The notes below the pieces were generated by a model. It was not told the DNA's origin, made no database searches, and saw nothing but the letters and a program-made list of their open reading frames with translations. A stretch of DNA of 64,000 nt from Longilinea arvoryzae (GTDB taxonomy: Bacteria > Chloroflexota > Anaerolineae > Anaerolineales > Anaerolineaceae): positions 141,351 to 205,350 of the forward strand of contig NZ_DF967973.1 of assembly GCF_001050235.1 (NCBI RefSeq). Direction: 5' to 3'. Numbering within the stretch: position 1 is the first letter of the stretch; the number at the start of each line of letters is the position of its first letter. Of this stretch, positions 23,918 to 32,879 are shown in pieces. Made by a program: the position numbers and the translations under genes.

Positions 23918-24910
23918 ATGACTTATGTAGCTGCTCAGAACCGGTACGAGGCGATGCGTTACAACCGCTGCGGCCGCAGCGGGCTCTTACTGCCGGCCGT
24001 ATCCCTGGGCCTCTGGCATAACTTTGGCGGCGTGGACACGCTCGAGAACGCGCGCGCGATGGTGCGCCTGGCTTTCGACCAGGGCATCACCCATTTCGAT
24101 CTGGCCAACAATTACGGTCCTCCGTATGGTTCGGCCGAGACGACCTTTGGTGAAATCCTGCGCAAGGACCTGGCGCCGTATCGGGACGAACTGGTGATCT
24201 CGACCAAAGCCGGTTGGGACATGTGGCCCGGGCCTTACGGCAATTTTGGCTCGCGCAAATATCTGATCGCCAGCCTGGACCAGAGCCTCAAACGGATGGG
24301 GTTGGATTATGTGGACATTTTTTATCACCACCGCCCCGACCCCGAAACCCCGCTCGAAGAAAGTATGGGCGCGCTCGATCAGATCGTTCGCAACGGCAAA
24401 GCCCTGTATGTCGGTATTTCTTCCTATTCCGCGGAGGAGACCCGCAGGGCCGTCGATATCCTGCGCCAGATGGGCACCCCACTGCTGATCCACCAGCCGT
24501 CGTATAACCTGTTCAACCGCTGGGTGGAAGGCGGGCTGCTGGATGTGCTGGCGAAGGAAGGCGTGGGCTGCATCGTCTTTTCTCCGCTGGCCCAGGGCCT
24601 GCTGACCGACCGTTACCTGCAGGGCATTCCCGAGGACTCGCGCGCCGCGAAGTCGGGCATCTACCTCAAGAAGGATGACGTGTCCGCTGAAAAGATCGCC
24701 AGGGTGCGCAGGCTGAACGCCATCGCCCGGCAGCGCGGGCAAAGCATGGCCCAAATGGCCATCGCCTGGGTGCTGCGCAAACCGGTGGTTACCTCGGCCC
24801 TGTTCGGCGCCAGCCGCCCGGAGCAGGTTCTGAACGTCGGGGAGACGCTGAAAAACCTGGAATTCTCCCCGGAGGAGCTCTCGGCGATCGACTCGATCCT
24901 GGCCGGTTGA
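23918..24910 (+). CDS. Aldo/keto reductase, YghZ/GPR-like
   Basis: A 330-residue NADPH-dependent oxidoreductase. The catalytic set is visible as D in FDLANNYGPPYGSAE, Y in the same segment, K in ISTKAGWDMWPGPYG and H in IFYHHRPDPETPLEE. The sequence MRYNRCGRSGLLLPAVSLGL and the GWDMWPGPYG loop are characteristic of L-glyceraldehyde-3-phosphate reductases of the YghZ type, also related to voltage-gated K+ channel beta subunits. It detoxifies or reduces small aldehydes. AAAGGAG lies 8 bases before the ATG. It appears to be a single-gene unit. Confidence 0.92.
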   Translation: MTYVAAQNRYEAMRYNRCGRSGLLLPAVSLGLWHNFGGVDTLENARAMVRLAFDQGITHFDLANNYGPPYGSAETTFGEILRKDLAPYRDELVISTKAGWDMWPGPYGNFGSRKYLIASLDQSLKRMGLDYVDIFYHHRPDPETPLEESMGALDQIVRNGKALYVGISSYSAEETRRAVDILRQMGTPLLIHQPSYNLFNRWVEGGLLDVLAKEGVGCIVFSPLAQGLLTDRYLQGIPEDSRAAKSGIYLKKDDVSAEKIARVRRLNAIARQRGQSMAQMAIAWVLRKPVVTSALFGASRPEQVLNVGETLKNLEFSPEELSAIDSILAG

Positions 24911-24973
24911 TCCGCCCTGCAACTTTATCCCATCCCGTGCGTATACCTTGTAGATTATGAAAGGAAGGTAACC

Positions 24974-25150
24974 ATGGGACTGTTCAAATTCATCATCGAC
25001 ATCATCGGCGGCTTGATCGCGCTTGTGGTCGGCCTGGTTGGCGGCGTCATCGGGCTGGTCTTCGGAGCGTTGGGCCTGGCCGTGGGAATCCTGGTGCTGG
25101 TGGCTTTATTTCTCGGCCTGCCCATCCTGCTGCTGATTTTGCTGCTATAG
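24974..25150 (+). CDS. 58-residue glycine-rich hydrophobic membrane peptide
   Basis: The frame MGLFKFIIDIIGGLIALVVG continues as an almost wholly hydrophobic peptide with regularly placed Gly (GLVGGVIGLVFGALGLAVG) and ends LLLILLL. It would form two membrane helices with glycine-zipper spacing. GGAAGG lies 6 bases before the ATG and a strong terminator follows about 110 bases downstream. Similar tiny hydrophobic proteins occur in many bacteria with no known role. Confidence 0.65.
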   Translation: MGLFKFIIDIIGGLIALVVGLVGGVIGLVFGALGLAVGILVLVALFLGLPILLLILLL

Positions 25151-25155
25151 AAAGA

Positions 25156-25340
25156 AAGCCACAGCACCCTGCGGGTGCAGGCAAACTCAGAGAAAAAAGC
25201 AAAAGAAAGAGAAGAGGGATTGCTTTTTACTCAGCGGGAAGACGGCCTGAAAATAAAAAGAGACAAAAGCAAACCAGCTTTTGTCTCTTTTGTCTCTTTT
25301 CTTTCTTTCTTCTCAGTGTTCTCTGTGTTCTCTGTGGCTA
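25156..25340. repeat. Dispersed repeat element bounded by AGCCACAG and CTGTGGCT
   Basis: The left end reads AGCCACAGCACCCTGCGGGT GCAGGC and the right end CTCTGTGTTCTCTGTGGCTA, so the ends are inverted. The same left end recurs at 35912. The right end contributes the stop codon of the DegV gene. Confidence 0.6.
25260..25300. terminator. Bidirectional terminator
   Basis: GAGACAAAAGC (25260-25270) and GCTTTTGTCTC (25277-25287) form a perfect 11-bp stem followed by TTTTGTCTCTTTTC; A-rich sequence precedes it. It separates the plus-strand small gene from the minus-strand DegV gene. Confidence 0.8.
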
Positions 25341-26195
25341 ATCCTCCGGCTCTCCGGCCTGATAGGCGATCGACACCGTCCCCGGCCCCACGTGGCTGCC
25401 CACCACCGGGCTGACTTCCGAGAGGATCAGTTCAACCGGCTTGAACCTCTCCCGGCAGGCAGTCATCAAATAATCTGCCGTGTCGCGCGCCAGGGCATGG
25501 AAGACCGAGATGCGCACCGGCTTGCGCCCGCCGATGCCCTCTTCGACCAGGTCCAGCAGGCGTTGGACGGCCTTGCGCCGCGAAATGACGCTCTCCACCA
25601 ACTCGATCTTCCCATCGCGGATCTCCAGCATGGGTTTGATCATCAAAGCCGCCCCCAGAATGCGCTTGGCGCTGCCGATGCGCCCACCCGCCGCCAGGTA
25701 TTTCAGCGTATCGACCGTGAAATAAACGCCGATGTGATCGTAGACCTTCTCGGCGACCCGCTTGCATTCGGCCAGGCTCCCGCCCGCCGCAGCCTTGCGC
25801 GCCGCGGCCAGCACCTGAAAACCAAGCGCCATCGAGACCAGGTGGGTGTCGATGATCGCCACCCGATCCGGCGGGTAATTGGCGGCCACGCTGGCCGCCG
25901 TCGAATACGTGCTCGAGATCCCGCTGGAAATGAGCAGCATGAGCACATCATAGCCCCTGGCGAGCGTCTCGTTCAGAACCCTTTCGATCTCGCCGGCGGC
26001 AATCTGGCTGGTGGTGGGCAGCGTGGACGATTTCGTCATGCGCTTGTAAAAATCTTCGGCCCGAATGTCGACGCCGTCGCGGTAGGTTTGGCCGTCCCAG
26101 TTCAATGTGAGAGGCTCGACGCGGATCGGATGGCTGGCCACAAGATCGGGGGGGAGATAGGCTGTACTATCGGTCAGGATCATTACAGGATTCAT
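25338..26195 (-). CDS. DegV-family fatty-acid-binding protein
   Basis: A 285-residue DegV protein. Motifs are MILTDSTAYLPPDL at the start, SSTLPTTSQIAAGEIERVLN, LLISSGISSTYSTA, IIDTHLVSMALGFQVL, VYFTVDTLKYLAAGGRIG and VGSHVGPGTVSIAY at the end. Family members bind fatty acids; relatives such as FakB present them to the kinase FakA. No FakA gene is seen here. The start at 26195 follows GAGGGTGA and gives the typical family N-terminus. The stop codon TAG lies within a dispersed repeat. Confidence 0.93.
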   Translation of the reverse strand: MNPVMILTDSTAYLPPDLVASHPIRVEPLTLNWDGQTYRDGVDIRAEDFYKRMTKSSTLPTTSQIAAGEIERVLNETLARGYDVLMLLISSGISSTYSTAASVAANYPPDRVAIIDTHLVSMALGFQVLAAARKAAAGGSLAECKRVAEKVYDHIGVYFTVDTLKYLAAGGRIGSAKRILGAALMIKPMLEIRDGKIELVESVISRRKAVQRLLDLVEEGIGGRKPVRISVFHALARDTADYLMTACRERFKPVELILSEVSPVVGSHVGPGTVSIAYQAGEPED

Positions 26196-26427
26196 AAAGT
26201 TCACCCTCTCAACAACGAGTCTCTGCGCAATTTGCCGGTAGAATAGAGTGTCCGGCAAAATGACAATGTTTTTATACCACAAGTATGAAAATAGTGGAAA
26301 TATGAACGGATTCACATTCAGGGTCACAAAAAATCGTTTATTTCAATAGGAATCCGCAAAGTACAACCCGAATTCCCCCCTTCCCGTGCCCCGAACTCGA
26401 TTTCCTCACCCGGACAGGAGAATATCA

Positions 26428-27246
26428 ATGGAAAACAAAGGCATGCAGGCCAATCGTCGAATGTGGGATGCCTGGGCTCAGGTCAATCTTCACTCCGCAA
26501 TGTACAACCACGCCGATTTTTTGCACGGACGCAACACATTGCACGCGCTCGAATTGGCCGAACTGGGCAGCGTGCAGGGCCAGAGCCTGCTGCATTTGCA
26601 GTGCCACTTCGGTCACGATACCTTCTCCTGGGCGCGCCTGGGCGCCAGCGTGACCGGCATGGACTTCTCGCCCGAGGCGATTAAAATCGCCCAACAGACC
26701 GGCGTCGATTTGAACCTGCCGGCGCGCTTCATCTGCTGCAACCTCTATGACCTGCCGCAGCACCTCGCCGAGACCTTCGACGTGGTCTTTACCTCTTACG
26801 GCGTACTCACCTGGCTGCCGGATGTGCGCGAATGGGCGCGCATCGCTGCGCGCTACGTCAGGCCCGGCGGCGTCTTCTACATGGCCGAGTACCACCCCTT
26901 CTCGATGGTCTTCGACGATGAAGGCCAGCGCGTCGAACAGCGCTACCCTTATTTCAACGAGGGCGCCATCGTGCTGCCCGTGGACGGCACCTACGCCGAC
27001 CGCGCCGCCGACGTTCACGGCGAAACCTACGAATGGTCGTATCCGTTGGGCGAGGTCATCAGCGCCCTGATCGACGCCGGCCTGCGTATCCAGTTCGTCC
27101 ACGAATTCCCGTATACCAATTACCCCGCCTTCCCCTGGCTCGAACAGCGCGCCGACGGCAATTACTATCCCCAACCCGGCATCCCCTCGCTGCCGCTGAC
27201 GTTCTCGATCAAGGCCGTGAAGCCATTGGGAGAGGGCAACGAGTGA
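26428..27246 (+). CDS. Class I SAM-dependent methyltransferase
   Basis: A 272-residue protein with the Rossmann-type SAM-binding motif GQSLLHLQCHFGHDTFSWAR and acidic loop VTGMDFSPEAIKIAQ, then FDVVFTSYGVLTWLPDVREW as motif IV and RPGGVFYMAEYHPF as the post-motif. Substrate is not evident; small molecules are usual for this family. AGGAG lies 7 bases before the ATG at 26428, which is preferred over the longer frame. It seems to be a single-gene unit. Confidence 0.9.
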   Translation: MENKGMQANRRMWDAWAQVNLHSAMYNHADFLHGRNTLHALELAELGSVQGQSLLHLQCHFGHDTFSWARLGASVTGMDFSPEAIKIAQQTGVDLNLPARFICCNLYDLPQHLAETFDVVFTSYGVLTWLPDVREWARIAARYVRPGGVFYMAEYHPFSMVFDDEGQRVEQRYPYFNEGAIVLPVDGTYADRAADVHGETYEWSYPLGEVISALIDAGLRIQFVHEFPYTNYPAFPWLEQRADGNYYPQPGIPSLPLTFSIKAVKPLGEGNE

Positions 27247-27342
27247 TGCGGCGATACGGTACGCGGTATTTGGTATGCGGCTTTTCGAGTCAGGATTGCC
27301 GTATCACCGGTTCATCTTCAATCAACAATCCGAAATCAGCAA

Positions 27343-28074
27343 TCAGCAATTCTCCAGCATTTCCAACGCCGAAATTTTGCCGTCCACCGCAGCGCTTTCC
27401 ACCCATAAGGAGCGATAGATCTCGGCCAGCTTCCGGCTTGCCCCTTCGATGAACGCGTCCACCTGGCCCTGATTCAGGTATTCGAACGGCCGGGCCAGCA
27501 TGGCGCGGATCCCGGCGTCGTCCGAGCGGTACCAATCTTGAATATAAGCCAACTGGCGGTGCACGGCCTCGGGCGGCAGGAAGGGCAGGTCGTCGCGCTC
27601 ATAGCGGCAGTGGACGAACACCCGCCAGAACAGCGACCCGGGGTGCGCGCGCACGTAGGCGTGATCCAGGCCGTACCAATCGCCCTTGATCTCGTCCCAG
27701 AAGGCCGCGTCTGAGGCAAAATCCGCCCGCCAGCGCTGCACCGCCGGCCGCCCCACCTGCTGGTACCACAGGTTGTCGGTCACCAGGTGAAAGAAGTAGC
27801 CCAGTCGAATGGAAAACAGGGCCGCGTCCGGCTCAGACCCGCGCAGCGGCAGCAGGTGCTCGCGGTAGAAGCGCAGATCCTCGCTGCGATAATGTGGGTG
27901 ATCGGATATCTGGAAGTGGGTCACCTTCGGCGGCGGGTCGAAGTGCTCCCATTTCTCGTCCGGGATGCCCGAATCAGGCGCGATGTTGCCCAGCGCGAAG
28001 GCGGACTCATCCAACCCCGGCGCCTGTTCCAGCAGGTTTTCGGCAATGCGTAGATGAACGATCCAGGTGGCCAT
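27343..28074 (-). CDS. Zinc-dependent phospholipase C-like protein
   Basis: A 243-residue protein with the layout of bacterial zinc-dependent phospholipase C-like hydrolases: MATWIVHLRIAENLL with an early Trp and His, ALGNIAPDSGIPDE, THFQISDHPHYRSEDLRFY, and FSIRLGYFFHLVTDNLWY. The His and Asp residues in these segments would ligate zinc. No signal peptide is visible, so it is probably cytoplasmic. Substrate is unknown. It is 16 bases downstream of the small DUF1232-like membrane gene on the same strand. Confidence 0.75.
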   Translation of the reverse strand: MATWIVHLRIAENLLEQAPGLDESAFALGNIAPDSGIPDEKWEHFDPPPKVTHFQISDHPHYRSEDLRFYREHLLPLRGSEPDAALFSIRLGYFFHLVTDNLWYQQVGRPAVQRWRADFASDAAFWDEIKGDWYGLDHAYVRAHPGSLFWRVFVHCRYERDDLPFLPPEAVHRQLAYIQDWYRSDDAGIRAMLARPFEYLNQGQVDAFIEGASRKLAEIYRSLWVESAAVDGKISALEMLENC

Positions 28075-28090
28075 GTGAAGGGATCCTGTT

Positions 28091-28345
28091 TTACGGCTTT
28101 GGGTACTTGCGGCCTTCGAAGAACTCGACCAGCCCGTACCAGATCATCATGAAGGCCGCGCCTTCGTCGAGGTTGCCGATGATCGGCAGGTTGTCGGGCA
28201 GCAGCTCCAGGAAACCCGCCGTAGGGTTGAGAATGTAGATCAACCCAAGGACCGCCACCAGATAAACCAGCCAGGTCGGCCAGCCGCGCAGCGACAGCGG
28301 TGTGGTCAGCACGCCAAATTTTTCATTCGGAGGAGGAGTGTTCAT
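28091..28345 (-). CDS. Small membrane protein resembling DUF1232 (YkvA)
   Basis: An 84-residue protein with membrane segments WLVYLVAVLGLIYILNPT and FMMIWYGLVEFF flanking a LLPDNLPIIGNLDEG loop. This Asp-Pro-rich loop between two helices is reminiscent of DUF1232 proteins (LSPIDLIPD-P-iG-lDD). GGAG lies 8 bases before the ATG. It probably forms an operon with the phospholipase-like gene. Confidence 0.6.
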   Translation of the reverse strand: MNTPPPNEKFGVLTTPLSLRGWPTWLVYLVAVLGLIYILNPTAGFLELLPDNLPIIGNLDEGAAFMMIWYGLVEFFEGRKYPKP

Positions 28346-28737
28346 TGTTTCTCCATGCTTTCAAGGTATTCATTGATTATACGGTTTGAATCGGTTTTTG
28401 TTGCTTGAAAAATCGTTGGTTCGCTTTTCGTCGATTCGGGATCCGGTTTACCCGGCCCTTCTTTGGAATGGCGGTCAGCGCCTGAAAACTGGTTGCCGGG
28501 TTTCACTTCCGGCTCCAACGAATCGGAGAATATCAAAAATGGGCCGCCGCCGCGCCGAAAATTCTGTTCGAAGCATCGAGGCGCCGATCGCCCACCGGTT
28601 CCGGAAGGGATAAAAATTGAGACCGGCGCGTTTCCGCCATCCGGTCTCTTTTCCGGCCAGCCCAAAATAGCGCTGCTGGACAAATTTCATTCAGTCACAG
28701 TTCTTCCCGGCGAAATTCGATTGTGGCCCCCGGGTTT
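28346..28737. other. Intergenic stretch with no convincing gene
   Basis: An open frame spans most of this interval on the minus strand, but its composition is unlike a real protein, a transcription terminator lies inside it, and nothing recognisable is encoded. The only clear element is the terminator at 28611-28652. Confidence 0.6.
28611..28652 (-). terminator. Terminator of the iron ABC transporter operon
   Basis: GAGACCGG (28619-28626) pairs with CCGGTCTC (28641-28648). On the minus strand the stem is followed by AATTTTTATCC; on the plus strand by TTTTCCGG. It lies about 90 bases after the ATPase gene stop codon. Confidence 0.75.
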
Positions 28738-29838
28738 TCACGACGCTTTGCCGTCGTAAGGCAGCAAATAACTTCGATCCGGATCGATGTAGATCCCCAC
28801 TTTCCTGCCTTCGGATAGCAACTGGTCGTATTTGGGGCTTGCGTCCACTGCCAGTAGATTCATGCCCTCCGCTTCCAGTTCGTATTCCACGGTCGATCCC
28901 AGGTAGATCGTCGAAACGATCTCGCCTCGCTTCACCGCATGAACATCGATCAGCTTGATGGCCTCCGGCCTGGCCATCAGATAAGCTTTTTCACCAACCC
29001 TCACGGATGGATCGCTGACCACCCAATAATCCGTTGCAAAAACGTTCACCAGGCAGGAATCCCCATTCCGCCGGAGTACTTCCGTTTCGATGAAGTTCGC
29101 CCGCCCGATGAAATCGGCCACGAACAGGGAAGAAGGCCGCAGGAAGACCTCTTCCGGCCGGTCAACCTGTTCGATCCGCCCCTTGTTCATCACCACAATC
29201 CGATCGGAAAGGCTCATGGCTTCCACCTGATCGTGTGTGACATAAACGCTGGTGATCCCTAACTGCTGCTGCAAGTGCCTGATCTCCAGCCGCATTTGGG
29301 TTCTCAACTTCGCGTCGAGGTTCGAGAGCGGCTCATCGAAGAGGAGTACTTTGGGTTTCATGACCATCGCCCTGGCCAGCGCAACCCGTTGCTGCTGTCC
29401 GCCGGATAGCTGCGCCGGGCTGCGCTTTTCCAACCCCACCAGGTTCATCATGTTGAGAATCAGGTCGACCGTTTCTTTGACCTCGTTTTCGCGCATATGT
29501 TTCAAGCGCAGCCCGTAGGCCACATTTTCGAATACATTCAGGTGTGGAAAAAGGGCGTAACTTTGGAACACCATGGCCATCGAACGCTCGTTTGGCAGTT
29601 GATGGCTGATCTCTTTGCCGTCCAGGATGATCGATCCGGCGGTCAGCGATTCGAAACCGGCGATCAGTCGCAGGGTGGTGGTCTTGCCGCAGCCCGAAGG
29701 ACCCAGCAGGGTGATGAATTCGCCTCCCATGATCTCCAGCGAAATATCGTCCACGGCTTTGACGATGTTGTTTCCCTGCTCGAAAGTCTTGCTTACATTT
29801 TTTAAGGATAGAAAACCTGCTTCTTTACGCGGTTGCAT
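28738..29838 (-). CDS. ABC importer ATPase, ferric iron/polyamine type
   Basis: A 366-residue ATPase of the FbpC/PotA group: Walker A LLGPSGCGKTTTLR, signature LSGGQQQRVALARAMVM, Walker B LLFDEPLSNLDAKLR, H-loop VYVTHDQVEAMSLSDR, and a C-terminal TOBE-like regulatory domain (about 280-366). It powers import through the adjacent permease, which belongs to the ferric-iron type. It ends the operon receptor-permease-ATPase and is followed by a terminator. Iron is the most likely substrate because of the permease and receptor types; other substrates such as phosphonates remain possible. Confidence 0.93.
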   Translation of the reverse strand: MQPRKEAGFLSLKNVSKTFEQGNNIVKAVDDISLEIMGGEFITLLGPSGCGKTTTLRLIAGFESLTAGSIILDGKEISHQLPNERSMAMVFQSYALFPHLNVFENVAYGLRLKHMRENEVKETVDLILNMMNLVGLEKRSPAQLSGGQQQRVALARAMVMKPKVLLFDEPLSNLDAKLRTQMRLEIRHLQQQLGITSVYVTHDQVEAMSLSDRIVVMNKGRIEQVDRPEEVFLRPSSLFVADFIGRANFIETEVLRRNGDSCLVNVFATDYWVVSDPSVRVGEKAYLMARPEAIKLIDVHAVKRGEIVSTIYLGSTVEYELEAEGMNLLAVDASPKYDQLLSEGRKVGIYIDPDRSYLLPYDGKAS

Positions 29839-29847
29839 GTTCTGCTC

Positions 29848-31569
29848 CTATGAGGATACCCTTAGGTCCTGTCCGACGCCGCCGGCCTTGCCCACGACAA
29901 GGTATAGAATGCCGATTACAGTCAAAACGATCAAAATAAGAATATCGCAATAGGCAAATGCATTGCCAAAACGTCCGGCGTCTACTTCATTCAAGATCTG
30001 TGAAGTCATCACCTTGGCTTCGGGCGTTGTCAGAAAAATGACGGCTGAAAGCGAGGTCATGGAACGCGCAAAGCTGTAGACGAGACCGGTCAGGAAAGCC
30101 GGCCGGATCAGGGGAAGGGTCACTTTCAAAAATGTGGTGGCATTGTTCGCGCCCAGGCTGATGGATGCCTCTTCGATCGAGGGATCGATCTGCTGCAGCG
30201 ATGAAATCCCCGAACGCACTCCCGCCGGAACGCTGCGAACGATGTAGGCCAGGATCAGCGCAATGATTCCCCCGGCCATCGCGGTCCCGCCGGCCAGCGG
30301 CGGCAGGAGAATCTTCGACTGGAGGGTCACTGAATGGTTGAAGGCCAGCAGATAACCGATACCAAGGACCGTGCCGGGTACGGCAATTCCAAGCATCGAA
30401 ATGAAATCCAGCCATCCCCGTCCGGGAAAACGCTTCCGCACCACCAGCCAGGCGATCAGCATCCCCAGCAGGCCGGCGATCGGCGTGGCGATCAAGGCCA
30501 TTTTCGACGTGTCCAGGATTGCTTGCGAACCCAGGCCAAAGATCACGTATTTGAAGTGTTCCAGCGTAAAGGTATAGTTGATGCCAAAAAGTTTTGTGAA
30601 CGCGCCGACGAAGATGGTGCCGTAAATGAGTAAAATCAAGCCCGAGAAAAACATAACCAGGCTGAACAATCCCCACCGCACAAACGGATTGGTCACAACC
30701 ATCATGCGTCCGGAAGGTTTCCCGGTGACCGAAACGACGGATTTCCGGTTGACCCAATATCTCTGCAGAACGAACACAGTCAGGGATGGGACCAGTAAAA
30801 CGAATGAGAGCACGGCGCCGGCAAAGATATCGTATTCGCCGGCGATGGCGATGTAGACCCTCGAAGCCAGTACGGTAAAATCTCCACCTAGAACCAACGG
30901 GTTTGCCAGGTCGGCGATCGCCTCGACGAATAGCAGCAGGAAAGAACTGGCAATACCCGGGATCAGCATCGGAATGGTCACCGTGCGAAAGACATCCCAT
31001 TTTGTCGCCCCCATATTGGTCGCAGCTTCATCCAGGGACGGGTCCAATGCGCGCAGCATTCCCTGAAAGTTCATATAGGCCACGGTGAAGAGCGATAATA
31101 CAAGGACGCCTGTCAGCCCTGTAAATCCGTAGATGTTGTAACGGATGCCCAGCAGGTTGTAGGTGATCAATCCCGACCTGCCGAAAAGCTCGATGGCTGC
31201 GGTGGCGACCGCAAAAGGCGGGCTGATGATGGGCATCAACGCCATCAAATGGATGAAGCGCTTGCAGGGCACATCGGTGCGCACCTGCACGTAGGCGAAC
31301 AGGAAGCCCACCGCGGTTCCCAACAGCCCGACAACAAGGCCGAGCTTGACCGTGTTCCAAATGATTCCGAGGTAAACAGGCGACTTGAAGAAATGCTGAT
31401 AATAAGGAATGGCATCCTTGCTGATCGCGGTTCCCAGGATCTTGAACAATGGAAACAGGATTGCAATCAGGAGAAACAGGGTGATGACGATCAATCCAAA
31501 GGCCAAACCCTTATCGATGGAAATCCTCGGGAATATTTTGATGATCCGTTTATTGACCGTGGATGACAT
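29848..31569 (-). CDS. Ferric-iron-type ABC importer permease, two-domain
   Basis: A 573-residue permease containing two binding-protein-dependent transport domains in one chain, about 12 membrane helices in all. The coupling-helix motifs are EAATNMGATKWDVFRTVTIP (first half) and EASISLGANNATTFLKVTLP (second half). This duplicated layout is typical of FbpB/AfuB/SfuB ferric iron permeases. It starts 81 bases after the receptor gene and is followed 9 bases later by the ATPase gene. A hairpin lies between the receptor gene and this one. Confidence 0.94.
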   Translation of the reverse strand: MSSTVNKRIIKIFPRISIDKGLAFGLIVITLFLLIAILFPLFKILGTAISKDAIPYYQHFFKSPVYLGIIWNTVKLGLVVGLLGTAVGFLFAYVQVRTDVPCKRFIHLMALMPIISPPFAVATAAIELFGRSGLITYNLLGIRYNIYGFTGLTGVLVLSLFTVAYMNFQGMLRALDPSLDEAATNMGATKWDVFRTVTIPMLIPGIASSFLLLFVEAIADLANPLVLGGDFTVLASRVYIAIAGEYDIFAGAVLSFVLLVPSLTVFVLQRYWVNRKSVVSVTGKPSGRMMVVTNPFVRWGLFSLVMFFSGLILLIYGTIFVGAFTKLFGINYTFTLEHFKYVIFGLGSQAILDTSKMALIATPIAGLLGMLIAWLVVRKRFPGRGWLDFISMLGIAVPGTVLGIGYLLAFNHSVTLQSKILLPPLAGGTAMAGGIIALILAYIVRSVPAGVRSGISSLQQIDPSIEEASISLGANNATTFLKVTLPLIRPAFLTGLVYSFARSMTSLSAVIFLTTPEAKVMTSQILNEVDAGRFGNAFAYCDILILIVLTVIGILYLVVGKAGGVGQDLRVSS

Positions 31570-31585
31570 GGGGTTCCTTTTTAGT

Positions 31586-31621
31586 CAGGGCTATTTACCG
31601 AAGGATTGGTAAATAGCCCTG
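31586..31621 (-). promoter_or_regulatory. Intercistronic hairpin after the iron receptor gene
   Basis: CAGGGCTATTTACC (31586-31599) and GGTAAATAGCCCTG (31608-31621) are perfect 14-base arms around an 8-base loop. On the minus strand it is followed by ACTAAAAAGG, not a T run, so it probably protects the upstream receptor mRNA or attenuates transcription into the permease gene. Confidence 0.75.
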
Positions 31622-31650
31622 TGAAGATCATCTGGGATGAAGTCGGGAAA

Positions 31651-32775
31651 CTACTCTTTTGGCGCCGGCGCAATATCGGCGTCGAAACGCTCCGTCAGCG
31701 CCTTCTTGGCAGCGGCGGAGGCGACAAAATCATAATCGACCAGTTTGATCGTACTCAACTTGACGGCTTCAGGAGGAACCGTCGCATCGGGATTGGTTGG
31801 CAACTGGTAGGAGCCCACCGTGGCGGCGATCTCCTGGGCTTCGGCGGTCAACGACCAATCGACCCACATCTTTGCAGCGTCCAGGTTTGGGGTGCCATTG
31901 ATGATGGCCACGCCGCCGATCTCATAACCGGTACCTTCCGCGGGGAAGCTGACTTTGAGATCGGTCATGCCCTGTTTCTGATACATCACGCAATCGTGCG
32001 AGAAAATGATCGCGACGCCGATTTCGCCGCGTCCGGCCATGGGACCAGGCGCTGACCCCGTCTTTGTGTATTGAAGAATGTTATTATGCAATTTCTTGAA
32101 ATAGGCAAAGGTCGCTTCCTGATCGAAATTATTCAGGGTGTTGACCGTCCAGAAGGCCGTAAAAGCTGTACCCGATGTGGCCGGGTGCGCCATGGCAACC
32201 TGACCCTTGAGCGCCGGGTCGAGCAGGTCATCCCAGGACTCGGGCACATCCACGCCCAGGTTTTTGAGCACCGCAGTGTTCGAGCAGAAGCCCAGCGCCC
32301 CCACATAAATTCCGGTCCAGTAGCCGTCGGGGTCCTTCAAATTATCCGCGATCTGCGCGGCATTTGGCGATCCGTATGCCTGAACCAGGCCCTGGTCCTT
32401 GGCCTGTTGGTATCCGTCCACCGGGCCGCCCCACCAGACATCGAATTCGGGGTTGTCTTTGGACGCGCTCAGGCGCGCGATCGCCTCGCCGCTGGACAAT
32501 CGGACGTAGTTGGTGGCGATGCCGGTTTTCTCCTGAAATGCCTTGGTTGCGGCAATGCACCAATCTTCCTGGGGACCGCAAAGCACGGTCAATTTCATTT
32601 TGGAAGTATCCAGCGTTGGCGCTTCGGTTGCGGCGGCTTCGGTTTTTACCACCTCGGTGGCAGGCGCGACCGTTGGCGATACCGGATCTTGAGTCGGGGC
32701 TGCGGAATTGGAGCATGCAGCCAGAATGGTCGCTACGACCATGATCGAGATAGATACGATGATACGCCTTGACAT
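31651..32775 (-). CDS. Ferric-iron-type ABC transporter substrate-binding lipoprotein
   Basis: A 374-residue extracellular solute-binding lipoprotein with signal IMVVATILAAC (modified Cys near 21), a Pro/Thr-rich linker, and an AfuA/FbpA-like domain: LTVLCGPQEDWCIAATKAFQ, NYVRLSSGEAIARLSASKDN, VWWGGPVDGYQQAKDQGLV and AKMWVDWSLTAEAQEI. It captures the substrate outside the membrane for the following permease and ATPase. The start follows GGAGGATAAGC. Upstream lie a hairpin and a four-fold direct repeat that probably binds the neighbouring response regulator. Confidence 0.93.
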   Translation of the reverse strand: MSRRIIVSISIMVVATILAACSNSAAPTQDPVSPTVAPATEVVKTEAAATEAPTLDTSKMKLTVLCGPQEDWCIAATKAFQEKTGIATNYVRLSSGEAIARLSASKDNPEFDVWWGGPVDGYQQAKDQGLVQAYGSPNAAQIADNLKDPDGYWTGIYVGALGFCSNTAVLKNLGVDVPESWDDLLDPALKGQVAMAHPATSGTAFTAFWTVNTLNNFDQEATFAYFKKLHNNILQYTKTGSAPGPMAGRGEIGVAIIFSHDCVMYQKQGMTDLKVSFPAEGTGYEIGGVAIINGTPNLDAAKMWVDWSLTAEAQEIAATVGSYQLPTNPDATVPPEAVKLSTIKLVDYDFVASAAAKKALTERFDADIAPAPKE

Positions 32776-32794
32776 GCTTATCCTCCTTCTATGT

Positions 32795-32825
32795 CGTGGT
32801 ATTGGGACGCTTACAAAATACCACG
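32795..32825 (-). promoter_or_regulatory. Hairpin in the leader of the receptor gene
   Basis: CGTGGTATT (32795-32803) and AATACCACG (32817-32825) are perfect arms 20 bases upstream of the receptor start codon. It could be an operator or a leader RNA structure. On the minus strand TATTTT (32820-32815) sits within it and could act as a -10 element. Confidence 0.55.
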
Positions 32826-32841
32826 GGCCCGATCCGGCTGG

Positions 32842-32879
32842 GTCACGTCCGCGTTACGCTTGGTAACAAAAAAGTTACA
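32842..32879 (-). promoter_or_regulatory. Candidate response-regulator box, four YGTNAC direct repeats
   Basis: On the minus strand the repeats are TGTAAC (32879-32874), TGTTAC (32868-32863), CGTAAC (32858-32853) and CGTGAC (32847-32842), spaced 11, 10 and 11 bases. This helical-turn spacing of direct repeats is typical for PhoB/OmpR-type regulators. The box starts at the regulator stop codon and ends 67 bases before the receptor start. Confidence 0.65.

Noticed and set aside
28342..28683. 113-codon minus-strand frame overlapping the small DUF1232-like gene by ATGA
   Set aside because: The ATGA overlap is suggestive, but the frame has no recognisable composition or domain and contains the terminator of the iron importer operon, so it is probably chance.
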